Shown here one piece after another: positions 8,047 to 14,743 of a stretch of DNA of 16,209 nucleotides. The notes under the pieces were generated by a model. The model did no database searches. It saw only the letters and a program-made list of their open reading frames with translations, and was not told the DNA's origin. The translations under genes were made by a program, and so were the position numbers. Numbering within the stretch: the first letter of the stretch is position 1; each line of letters starts with the position of its first letter. The stretch comes from Gammaproteobacteria bacterium (GTDB lineage Bacteria > Pseudomonadota > Gammaproteobacteria > Chromatiales > Sedimenticolaceae): positions 1 through 16,209 of the forward strand of contig JAGRHE010000043.1 of NCBI GenBank assembly GCA_020445165.1. The letters run 5' to 3'.

Positions 8047-8766
8047 GTGAAGAGACTATCGACAGGCTTGCTGTGTGGCGCACTCTGCCTCCTGCCACCG
8101 GCGCATGCATACTCCGCCTATGGCGACGACAATCCCTTCGTCGAGGCCATGCTGCGCATGATGGAGGTATTCGGCCTGATCAACCGCGACAGCCTCCCGC
8201 TCGGCATACCCTACCTGCCGGGAGGCGCGACCGGCCTTACCGGAATGGGCGGCGTTCCCGGAATGGGCGGCGTTCCCGGAATGGGCGGCGTTCCTGGCAT
8301 GAGCGGTGTTCCCGGCATGAGCGGCATTCCAGGGCTCGGCTATCCGGGCGTTGGCATGATGCCTGGCATGTCGCCACTCAGCGCATGGGGCGGCATGGGC
8401 AGCGGGCCCTGGCAGGGCATGAGTCCGATGACGGGCATCGGCAGCGGGCCGGCTGGCGCGCAGCCCTGGTCGACGATGACCCAGTATCCCTGGGCCGGTA
8501 GCAGCGGCCAGGCGGCAGTCGCCGACCTGAACGGCATTTGGGAGCTGACCAACGGCAGCGTGGTGATCATCAAGGGACGCAACGCGCGCCTGTACGTGGA
8601 ACGCGACCGTCACCAGGATTTCGTCATCGGTTATGACGGCAACCACTTCTGGTGGAGTCCGCGCGGCAGTGATACGACCACGCGCTACCGCTACCAGATG
8701 CGCGACGGACGCATGGTGCTGCGTGCCAGCGATGGCAAGGTTCTGCTGATGCGTCGACGCAGTTGA
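8047..8766 (+). CDS. Exported protein with Gly-Met-Gly/Ser-Gly-Val-Pro hexapeptide repeats
   Basis: I do not recognise this 239-residue protein. From GTG 8047 it starts MKRLSTGLLCGALCLLPPAHA, minus nothing, giving a textbook signal peptide with cleavage after AHA (about residue 21). A short mature N-terminus (22-65) is followed by five tandem hexapeptides of the form GM(G/S)G(V/I)P at 66-95. A Gly/Met/Pro/Ser-rich low-complexity region extends to ~150, and a compact C-terminal domain (~160-239) begins LNGIWELTNG. The C-terminal domain has alternating hydrophobic and aromatic residues (YVERDRH, FVIGYDGNHFWWSPRG) suggesting a small beta-barrel or beta-sandwich, possibly lipocalin-like; this is inference. 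TTG 8038 is an alternative start with a better-placed AGGG, but the signal peptide favours 8047. It stands between rsd (divergent) and the NDUFA9-like gene (same strand, 111 bases on). No cysteine-based lipobox is present, so it is probably periplasmic or secreted. Confidence 0.72.
   Translation: MKRLSTGLLCGALCLLPPAHAYSAYGDDNPFVEAMLRMMEVFGLINRDSLPLGIPYLPGGATGLTGMGGVPGMGGVPGMGGVPGMSGVPGMSGIPGLGYPGVGMMPGMSPLSAWGGMGSGPWQGMSPMTGIGSGPAGAQPWSTMTQYPWAGSSGQAAVADLNGIWELTNGSVVIIKGRNARLYVERDRHQDFVIGYDGNHFWWSPRGSDTTTRYRYQMRDGRMVLRASDGKVLLMRRRS
8242..8331 (+). repeat. In-frame 18-bp coding tandem repeat, five units
   Basis: Five consecutive 18-bp units start at 8242, 8260, 8278, 8296 and 8314. Units 1 and 2 are identical, unit 3 differs only in its last base, and units 4-5 have diverged at several positions (ATGAGC replacing ATGGGC). 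Each encodes one GM(G/S)G(V/I)P hexapeptide. Near identity of the first three copies at synonymous sites points to recent duplication by slippage, so copy number may vary between strains. Confidence 0.9.
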
Positions 8767-8783
8767 GCATGACCAAGGTCGGC

Positions 8784-8812
8784 TTGAGACGCCTTGTCGG
8801 TCGAGGCACAAT
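8784..8812 (+). promoter_or_regulatory. Candidate sigma70-type promoter for the NDUFA9-like gene
   Basis: TTGAGA (8784-8789, five of six consensus positions) and CACAAT (8807-8812, four of six) are separated by exactly 17 bases. They lie in the 111-bp gap after the repeat-protein gene, which would give a 5' leader of about 60 bases. This suggests the NDUFA9-like gene has its own promoter rather than depending on read-through. Confidence 0.45.
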
Positions 8813-8877
8813 CGGCGCGCCGGATGGGCGGCCGCGGCAGTAACGCAACACAGGCGCCGGGAGCGATAAACGACAGT

Positions 8878-9828
8878 ATGAAAATCCAGCGTATCGCATT
8901 GGTCGGCGGATCCGGATTCGTCGGCCGTCACCTGACCCGGCACCTGCAGAATCGCGGCTATGAATGCCGGATCGTCACCCGCCATGCATACCGGCTGCAC
9001 GAGCTGCGCACCTCGGCCGATGCGGTCGAAGCGAATCCCTACGACCACACGCAACTGACAGCGGCCCTGCAGGGCTGTGATGCGGTGATCCATCTGGTCG
9101 GCATTCTGAACAGCGGCGGCAAGAGCGAGAGTTTCCGCCGCGTACACGTCGGATTGGTCGAGCACGTGGTCGAAGCGGCGCAGGCAGCCGGTATCAAGCG
9201 ACTGCTGCACATGAGCGCACTGAACGCGGACCAGGGCAGCGGCAGCAGCCAGTACCTGCGCAGCAAGGGCGAGGGTGAAAACCGCGCCCACACGCTGGGC
9301 AAGCCATCACTGGCGGTAACCAGTTTCCGTCCATCGGTCATCTTCGGACCGGATGACGGCTTTCTCAACCGTTTCAGCGCCCTGCTGAAGATCCCCGGAC
9401 CGATGCCCCTGGCCTGCCCCGATGCACGCCTGGCGCCCGTTTACATCGGCGACGTAGTGCAGGCATTCGGCAACGCATTGGAAGACCGCAAGACCTTCGG
9501 CCGCCGCTACGACCTGTGTGGACCGCACAGCTACACCCTCAAGCAGCTGGTCGAGTTCATTGCCGAGCAGAAGGGTTGCAACAAGTGGATCATCGGTCTG
9601 CCCGATTGGGCATCGCGCCTGCAGGCCCGCATCCTGCAATACGTTCCCGGCAAGCCATTCACACTGGACAACTACCAGTCCTTGCGCACACCGAGCGTAT
9701 GCAAGGAAAACGGACTGGCCGCGCTGGGTGTGACGCCCACCGCGCTCGAGAATGCCGGCGCGCGCATCCTGCAGGGCGAAGGCCGGCTGGCGCGACTGAC
9801 CCGTCTGCGCCGCCACAGCCAGCGCTGA
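8878..9828 (+). CDS. NDUFA9-like NAD(P)-binding epimerase/dehydratase-family protein
   Basis: The 316-residue product is an extended short-chain dehydrogenase fold protein of the atypical group that includes the mitochondrial complex I accessory subunit NDUFA9 and bacterial YbjT-like proteins. The N-terminal Rossmann motif is ALVGGSGFVGRHL, with the glycine-rich G-G-x-G-x-x-G at residues 10-16. This is followed by the IHLVG segment after the fourth strand, HMSAL, and a Tyr126-x-x-x-Lys130 pair, so the catalytic dyad is kept, unlike in many members of this group. FRPSVIFGP is the usual conserved segment after it. The substrate is unknown; bacterial members have been linked loosely to quinone or electron-transfer functions. 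ATG 8878 is preceded by GGGAG, though at a long spacing (~14 bases), and homology begins immediately after it; the open frame extends to 8794 without similarity. It converges with the aminopeptidase gene with 7 bases between stops. Confidence 0.85.
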   Translation: MKIQRIALVGGSGFVGRHLTRHLQNRGYECRIVTRHAYRLHELRTSADAVEANPYDHTQLTAALQGCDAVIHLVGILNSGGKSESFRRVHVGLVEHVVEAAQAAGIKRLLHMSALNADQGSGSSQYLRSKGEGENRAHTLGKPSLAVTSFRPSVIFGPDDGFLNRFSALLKIPGPMPLACPDARLAPVYIGDVVQAFGNALEDRKTFGRRYDLCGPHSYTLKQLVEFIAEQKGCNKWIIGLPDWASRLQARILQYVPGKPFTLDNYQSLRTPSVCKENGLAALGVTPTALENAGARILQGEGRLARLTRLRRHSQR

Positions 9829-9835
9829 GGCGTAC

Positions 9836-10918
9836 TCATTCACGGCTGGCGGAAGCACCAACCGACGACGCGACTGCCGAAAGCCCGCGCAAACGAAGAT
9901 CACGCTCTGCCTGGGGCAACCCTGCCAGCTCCGCACAGCGCTCGTGAAAGCGCCGCATGTCGCCCGCCTCGCGGTCCAGCAATGCGCGCAACGCGGGGGT
10001 CAGTTCATTGTAGGTTGCGACACTCGCCAGGTGCGCATTGTTGAGTGGCCGATCGAACCAGCGATCGAAACCGGCATACCCACCCCAAGCGGCGCGCAGG
10101 GCCTCGTAATCGTCCCGCAGCGCGGTAAAGACCGCCGCTTTGCCGGATGCCAGCAGATCATCGCGGCGTGGCTGCGCGTACAGGGCCTGCAGGCGTGTGC
10201 GTGCCGCCCCGAGCAGGTCGAGAAACTGCTGCTGGCGATGCATGCGCAACGCATGCGCAGCGCGCAACGACGGCGTGCCAACGCGCGCCAGCCAACGCCG
10301 AACCCCTTCGCGCTCGACCACGGTCGCATAGGCCTCGTTGAATGCACTGTCATCGACGGCGTACACGCGCTGATGTGACAACTCGTGAAACAGCAGTCCG
10401 GCAAACGCATCCAGCGGCCAGTCGATCACGGTACTTGGCAGGGGATCATCGAACCACCCGAGAGTCGAGTACGCGGGTACCGGTTCGACCACGACATCCA
10501 GGCCCTGTGCGGCCAGCTGCGCCGCATGCCTTTCTGCGGCATGCTCGTCGAAGTAACCGCGATAGCTGGCACAGCCGATCACCGGGTAACACCACTCATG
10601 CGGCTGCAGCGAGTCGGCCGGGGTCGCGACCAGGCTCCACACGGCCGCCTCACGCTGCAGATCGGCATAACCGGCATAGCTGCCATTCGCCGGCAAACCC
10701 AGTTCGTCAGCCGCGAATGCAAGCAAGGCCTGCGTCTGGCGCAGGCGCACTTTCACGGCACTTGCCGTGGCCGGGTCGTCGATGACGTCGCCGACCGGGC
10801 GCGTCGCCGCGACCATCGCCAGGTGGCCGTGCACCGCCTGCCCGTAGTAGGCAACGGTCGTACACGATGCCAGTGGCAGTACCAGCAGTGACAACAGCAG
10901 GACACGCAGCGCGTGCAT
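9836..10918 (-). CDS. Putative zinc aminopeptidase lipoprotein (COG4324 / PF10023 type)
   Basis: The 360-residue product starts with MHALRVLLLSLLVLPLASC, a lipoprotein signal peptide with lipobox L-A-S-Cys19, so it is probably anchored to the outer or inner membrane facing the periplasm. Its centre has the zinc-protease motif HELSHQ with His178-Glu179-x-x-His182. FNEAYATVVE about 13 residues later would supply the third ligand. This arrangement and the mature N-terminus (YYGQAVHGHL) match the family annotated as predicted aminopeptidase, COG4324. Activity has to my knowledge been inferred mainly from the motif. The earlier in-frame start at 10954 would overlap the preceding gene by 32 bases and puts an Arg-rich stretch before the signal peptide, so ATG 10918 is preferred. 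It follows the unknown lipoprotein by only 4 bases and is the last gene of the midA operon. Confidence 0.85.
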   Translation of the reverse strand: MHALRVLLLSLLVLPLASCTTVAYYGQAVHGHLAMVAATRPVGDVIDDPATASAVKVRLRQTQALLAFAADELGLPANGSYAGYADLQREAAVWSLVATPADSLQPHEWCYPVIGCASYRGYFDEHAAERHAAQLAAQGLDVVVEPVPAYSTLGWFDDPLPSTVIDWPLDAFAGLLFHELSHQRVYAVDDSAFNEAYATVVEREGVRRWLARVGTPSLRAAHALRMHRQQQFLDLLGAARTRLQALYAQPRRDDLLASGKAAVFTALRDDYEALRAAWGGYAGFDRWFDRPLNNAHLASVATYNELTPALRALLDREAGDMRRFHERCAELAGLPQAERDLRLRGLSAVASSVGASASRE

Positions 10919-10922
10919 CGCG

Positions 10923-11654
10923 TCAGATCGGGAAGAACACCGCCGAAGCGACACTCTGGATGACGTTCTTGATCTGCCGGTTGCTGCTGTCGGCGACCAC
11001 CTGGGCCATGTGGTCCTGCAGGCCGATCAGCTTGCCGGCAATGCGCTCGAAGCTCAGGTCGCCGGTCCCCGCCAGGGAGTTGCTCAGCAGGAAGAACTCA
11101 CCCTGTTCGTTGCGATCGTGACCAAGCTTCCAGAATGCGATTTCGAAGTTGCGAGCCAGGTAGTGGAGTTTCTGCGGATCGAGCAGGTCCGGGAGGTAGA
11201 AGCGATGCTTGCCGCCATATCCGTCGAGCAGCATGGTCCGCATGCCATGCACGAACGCAGCAACCCGGTCACCCTGGAACCGGTCATCGAAAGCCAGCGC
11301 GATCGCGTCACTCGAGCGGTGATTCTGCAGGCCGGCGAAGTGTGCACCGGCACCCGGCGCGAACAGCGCGCGCAAGGCCGCGTCACGCGACCCGAAACCG
11401 CTCACCCGCAATTGGTTCGGATTGCGCACATAGAGCTTGCGCGCCAACTCGCGCAGGTAACCCATGCTGTGCTGGACGTTGATCTCGGCCACCATGTCGA
11501 CATCCGCCTTGGCCAGGTTGCCGAACTCGAATGCACGTGCCTTGACCGGGTCGTCCCGACTCGGATGTGACTGGCAGCCACCCAGCAGGAGCAACAGGGT
11601 CAGCAGGCAGCAGTGACCGATGCGGATCCGGGCTGGATGGTCAGAGTCGGTCAC
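10923..11654 (-). CDS. Lipoprotein of unknown function
   Basis: I do not recognise this 243-residue protein. Its N-terminus has a basic segment, a Leu-rich core (residues 17-24) and the lipobox L-G-G-Cys27, so it is a predicted lipoprotein. The mature part is mostly helical, with a charged tract RAFEFGNLAKADVDMVAEIN near the start, a central FVHGMRTMLLDGYGGKHRFY segment and a C-terminus ending in Phe-Phe-Pro-Ile. No metal or nucleophile motif is evident. It starts at GTG 11654, 14 bases inside the end of the methyltransferase gene, and is preceded by a good ribosome site. It ends 4 bases before the aminopeptidase lipoprotein. This tight packing implies translational coupling and probable shared function with its neighbours, perhaps in the cell envelope. 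Confidence 0.8.
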   Translation of the reverse strand: MTDSDHPARIRIGHCCLLTLLLLLGGCQSHPSRDDPVKARAFEFGNLAKADVDMVAEINVQHSMGYLRELARKLYVRNPNQLRVSGFGSRDAALRALFAPGAGAHFAGLQNHRSSDAIALAFDDRFQGDRVAAFVHGMRTMLLDGYGGKHRFYLPDLLDPQKLHYLARNFEIAFWKLGHDRNEQGEFFLLSNSLAGTGDLSFERIAGKLIGLQDHMAQVVADSSNRQIKNVIQSVASAVFFPI

Positions 11655-12819
11655 GAAGATCCCTCGAGGTAAAGCCGGCGAGTGTCAACGGCATGTCGAG
11701 CGCGAGCGCCATCACCTTGAACCGCTCACCCATCTCGGCTGGCAGCATCAGCCGCTTGGCACCCTGCATCAATACCATGTGGCGACGCACGTCGCCCGGA
11801 TCCGAGACGGCGAGCCGGCGATCGAGGCCGTTGTCGATCAGGAAGTGTGCCTGGGTAGTGTAGCCGGCCAGTTCGAAACCGGCAGCGCGCCCGGCCAGTG
11901 CAACGGCCGTGAAATCGACATTCGCGGTGATGTCCTGCAGCCCCGGCAACAGGTAGGGATCGGCATGCACACGATGGCGATAGTGGCAGATCAGGGTGCC
12001 CTGGCTGCGCTCCGGATGGTAATACTCGCGCGCGCTGTAGCCGTAATCGATCAACAGCAGGTATCCCCTGATCATGCTGCCGCGCAGCGCCGCCAGCCAG
12101 GGCTGCAGGCGCAGATTGATCTCGGAACTGTAGCCCCCGGGCAACTCCGGCCATGCAGGTACCGATGCCTCCACTGCCGCAACCAGGCCCGTGCTGCGCG
12201 GCGCCAGCCACTGCCCGGTCAGGCCATCTTCGTTTTCGGTCACGAACAGCTCCTGCCACTGATCAGCCTCGCGCCGGAATCGATGTACCGGCATCGCATC
12301 GAGCAGTTCGTTGGCGACCACGACGCCACTGAAACCCTTCCCCGGCAACCGCGTCAACCAGCGCACGCGCGACAGCAGCTGCGGACAATCCGCGGCGATG
12401 GTCTGACGCTGCAACTGCTGCAGGCTGGGACTCAGTTCCAGGATCAGGTATTCGGCTGGCAAGCGTTCGGCCCGAGCCAGTTCGGACAGCAGATCGGCCG
12501 CCATCCGCCCGGAACCGGCGCCGACTTCGAGCACGACCGGTTCGTCCAAGTCCTGCAGGCATTCACCGACCTGCCCGGCAAGGCACTGGCTGAACAAGGG
12601 CGAGATCTCGGGCGCCGTGGTGAAGTCGCCCTGCTCGCCGAACTTACGCCGACCATTGACGTAGTAGCCCAGGCCGGGCGCATACAGCGCCGCCTCCATG
12701 TACTGATCGAACGGCAGCATGCCGCCGACATCCGCGATCCGGGACGAGATCAGCTCCCGCATCGCGCCGCAAAGCTGCTCTTCGTCGGCGCTCAACTGCG
12801 GTAGATCCAATGGTGCCAT
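11641..12819 (-). CDS. MidA/NDUFAF7-family SAM-dependent methyltransferase
   Basis: The 392-residue product is a class I S-adenosylmethionine-dependent methyltransferase of the COG1565 family. Mitochondrial homologue NDUFAF7 (MidA) symmetrically dimethylates an arginine of complex I subunit NDUFS2; the bacterial target is not established. Family hallmarks in order are MEAALYAPGLGYY (41-53), a GDFTTAPEISPLF block (64-76), the SAM-binding glycine loop LEVGAGSG (97-104), LELSPSL after the second strand, ANELLDAMPV (169-178), and later GGYSSEIN and LLLIDYGY. ATG 12819 is chosen because homology begins just after it. GGAGG is very close (2 bases), so an upstream GTG is possible, but the extra residues up to 12960 show no similarity. 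It is the first gene of a three-gene operon with two lipoproteins and diverges from the pteridine reductase gene. Confidence 0.88.
   Translation of the reverse strand: MAPLDLPQLSADEEQLCGAMRELISSRIADVGGMLPFDQYMEAALYAPGLGYYVNGRRKFGEQGDFTTAPEISPLFSQCLAGQVGECLQDLDEPVVLEVGAGSGRMAADLLSELARAERLPAEYLILELSPSLQQLQRQTIAADCPQLLSRVRWLTRLPGKGFSGVVVANELLDAMPVHRFRREADQWQELFVTENEDGLTGQWLAPRSTGLVAAVEASVPAWPELPGGYSSEINLRLQPWLAALRGSMIRGYLLLIDYGYSAREYYHPERSQGTLICHYRHRVHADPYLLPGLQDITANVDFTAVALAGRAAGFELAGYTTQAHFLIDNGLDRRLAVSDPGDVRRHMVLMQGAKRLMLPAEMGERFKVMALALDMPLTLAGFTSRDLRDRL
11660..11665 (-). promoter_or_regulatory. Shine-Dalgarno site for the GTG start of the unknown lipoprotein
   Basis: On the minus strand GAGGGA lies five bases before the GTG at 11652-11654, inside the last codons of the methyltransferase gene. 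It supports a GTG start that overlaps the upstream gene by 14 bases. Confidence 0.6.
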
Positions 12820-12923
12820 GTCCTCCGGGGTTGCGGCCCGTCTGGCGCACAACACTAGTGTCAGCTGAACTTCGTCGATAGGCTTGGTGCCGGTCAGGCA
12901 GTCTAACAAGCGGGGAATACCAG

Positions 12924-13676
12924 GTGAATGCGGGCAAAGATCTCGACGGGAAAGTGGCACTGGTCACGGGTGGAGCAGCCCGCCTTGGGGCGGCGATCGT
13001 GCGCCGCCTGCACGCGCAAGGCGCGCGGGTACTGATCCACTACCGCAGTTCCAGGGCGCCCGCCGAGTCACTGCGTGACGAACTGCTGCAACAGCGGCCG
13101 GATTCGGCGAGCCTGGTCCAGGGCGATCTGATCGACCCGCAGTCCTGGCCGCACCTGGTGGCTGCCGCGGTGGAGTTCGGCGATGGCCTCGACGTGCTGA
13201 TCAACAATGCATCCAGCTTCTATCCGACCCCGGTCGGCAAAGCCACAATCGAACAATGGGACGACCTGTTCGGCAGCAACGCCCGCGCACCGTTCTTCCT
13301 GTCACAGGCAGCCGCGCCACAGTTGCGCAGGCGGCGCGGCTGCATCGTCAACCTGGTCGACATCCATGCCGAACGGCCGCATGCCGACCACCCTGTGTAC
13401 TGTATGGCCAAGGCCGCCAACGCGATGATGGTCAAGGCACTGGCGCGCGACCTGGCACCCGAGGTCCGGGTCAATGGCATCGCCCCGGGAGCGGCATTGT
13501 GGCCGGCCGGCTACATGGAGGATGCGGAACGCCAGGCGATTCTCGAACGCATCCCGCTCGGCCGGCCGGCCGGTGCCGAACAGATTGCCGACGCGGTGAT
13601 GTGCATGGTGACCGGTCCCGACTACGTAACCGGCCAGATTCTGGCCGTGGACGGTGGACGTAGCGTCCAGCAATGA
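12924..13676 (+). CDS. Pteridine reductase (PTR1/FolM-type short-chain dehydrogenase)
   Basis: The 250-residue product is a classical-length short-chain dehydrogenase. The cofactor motif TGGAARLG (15-22) has the T-G-x-x-x-R arrangement of pteridine reductases, and HYRSS follows the second strand, fitting NADPH use. NNASSFYPTP matches the substrate-site loop of PTR1/FolM proteins. The usual catalytic Ser is replaced by Asp146, followed by Tyr159 and Lys163. The 13- and 4-residue spacings equal those of the Asp-Tyr-Lys triad in Leishmania PTR1. The enzyme probably reduces dihydropterins, or dihydrofolate/dihydromonapterin, in the cytosol. Translation starts at GTG 12924 after a purine-rich CGGGGAA; an out-of-frame ATG four bases on is not used. 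It diverges from midA (104-bp spacer) and points toward folK and folB, consistent with a pterin/folate role. folM is a possible symbol, but orthology is not proven. Confidence 0.85.
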   Translation: MNAGKDLDGKVALVTGGAARLGAAIVRRLHAQGARVLIHYRSSRAPAESLRDELLQQRPDSASLVQGDLIDPQSWPHLVAAAVEFGDGLDVLINNASSFYPTPVGKATIEQWDDLFGSNARAPFFLSQAAAPQLRRRRGCIVNLVDIHAERPHADHPVYCMAKAANAMMVKALARDLAPEVRVNGIAPGAALWPAGYMEDAERQAILERIPLGRPAGAEQIADAVMCMVTGPDYVTGQILAVDGGRSVQQ

Positions 13677-13787
13677 CCAATCCGGTAGCCTGTCACCAGA
13701 CCGAAAGTGATCAGCAACCAATGCCCGCAGCGCAGCGGATTGCGTAAACGCGGCATATGCATCCGTGTCGGCACGATCGACGCCCAG

Positions 13788-14285
13788 TCACGCCGTGGCC
13801 CACTCGACGTCATCGAGACGCCGCACATTGCGCGAACCCTCGAACGCCTGCCACAACTCGGCGTAGGTCCTGCCCGATTCTGGATGCGGCTCATCACCGG
13901 CGACGTCGGCCAACGGCGCCAGCACGAAGGCGTAGCGAAGAATCTCGTCGCGCGGCAGCTGCTTGCCGCCTTCGTCAGTGACCTGGTCACCGTAGGTCAG
14001 TACATCGATGTCGAGCGTCCGTGCCGAAAACTTCTCGCCACTGCGTTCACGTCCGAAACGCGCCTCGATGGCACGCATCAGGCCGTGCAGCCTGGCCGGC
14101 GGCAGCTCGCTGTAGAAGCCGGCGACGAGGTTCAGAAAGGCATCACCCTCAAAGCCGACCGCCTCCGCTTCGTACACCGGTGATACGACCAGTTCGCCGA
14201 ACAGTTCGCGCAACGCGGCGATCCCGCCACGGATGTTCGTCTCGCGATCGATGTTGCTGCCGATGCTGACCCACACGCGCGGCAT
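13788..14285 (-). CDS. folK: 2-amino-4-hydroxy-6-hydroxymethyldihydropteridine diphosphokinase
   Basis: The 165-residue product is HPPK, which transfers pyrophosphate from ATP to 6-hydroxymethyl-7,8-dihydropterin, the step before dihydropteroate synthase in folate synthesis. Visible landmarks are the N-terminal V-x-IGSNI, the SPVYEAEAVGFEGDAFLNLV stretch corresponding to the substrate-binding VYETPP-type loop, and the signature RTLDIDVLTYGD at 89-100. In that signature Asp92 and Asp94 match the two Mg2+-binding aspartates (95 and 97 in E. coli). The closing LPRDEI and FVLAPLADVAGDEPHP segment is also typical. The ATG overlaps the folB stop by one base (TGATG), so the two are translationally coupled. 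Downstream, a 111-bp spacer separates its stop from the convergent pteridine reductase gene; I see no clear terminator there. Confidence 0.95.
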   Translation of the reverse strand: MPRVWVSIGSNIDRETNIRGGIAALRELFGELVVSPVYEAEAVGFEGDAFLNLVAGFYSELPPARLHGLMRAIEARFGRERSGEKFSARTLDIDVLTYGDQVTDEGGKQLPRDEILRYAFVLAPLADVAGDEPHPESGRTYAELWQAFEGSRNVRRLDDVEWATA

Positions 14286-14641
14286 CAGTAGCGTTCTCCG
14301 CGTTCGATGATCACACCGACATCACTGGCACCGCGCACCGCGCCCTTCTTGTTCAGTGTCAGGCGCACCCAGCGCACGCCATACTCCTCGCGGATGATCT
14401 GGGTACAGCGCTCGGCCAGCGTTTCGACCAGTTGGAACTCGCTTTCGCCGACGAACTGGATCAGGCGCTTCGCCACCGACTTGTAATTCAGCGTGTCCTC
14501 GATCTGGTCACTGGCCGCCGCCTTGGCGATGTCGGCACTCATCTCGAGATCGAACACCAGCGTCTGGCGCGTGCGGCGCTCCCAGCCATAGATCCCGATC
14601 ACGGTGTCGATGCGCAGATCACGCAGAAAAACGATATCCAT
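14285..14641 (-). CDS. folB: Dihydroneopterin aldolase
   Basis: The 118-residue product is FolB, which cleaves 7,8-dihydroneopterin to 6-hydroxymethyldihydropterin and glycolaldehyde, supplying the substrate for FolK next door. Family residues are present: IGIYGWERRTRQ with Glu21 for pterin binding, LNYKSVA with Tyr53, the LVETLAERC helix, and the catalytic Lys98 in LNKKGAVRGASDVGV. The usual Pro after that lysine is Lys99 here, a modest deviation. Length matches the family (about 120). ATG 14641 begins directly with the conserved D-I-V-F-L-R-D-L strand. It is first in the folB-folK pair and divergent from plsY across 102 bp, which should contain promoters in both directions although I cannot pick convincing boxes. 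Confidence 0.95.
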   Translation of the reverse strand: MDIVFLRDLRIDTVIGIYGWERRTRQTLVFDLEMSADIAKAAASDQIEDTLNYKSVAKRLIQFVGESEFQLVETLAERCTQIIREEYGVRWVRLTLNKKGAVRGASDVGVIIERGERY

Positions 14642-14743
14642 GGTGCGATGCAGATGTGGCGAATACTGGCCCGATGGTAGCAGCTGGCGACCTTGACCGT
14701 ACCGAAACGCTGTCGCCTAATGCGCCCACTACCGGAGACCTGC

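Noticed and set aside
8056..9291. 411-codon open frame on the minus strand
   Set aside because: It lies antisense across the repeat protein and the NDUFA9-like gene; its composition (His/Ala/Arg runs, repeated HAGNAAHSGN) is what the reverse complement of the plus-strand tandem repeat gives.
9818..9850. GCCAGC/GCTGGC inverted repeat across the convergent stops of the NDUFA9-like and aminopeptidase genes
   Set aside because: Only a 6-bp stem with a 21-base loop and no T-run; within chance expectation for this GC content.
11620..12804. 394-codon open frame on the plus strand
   Set aside because: Antisense shadow of the midA-like gene in GC-rich DNA; Gln/Arg/His-rich, without recognisable motifs.
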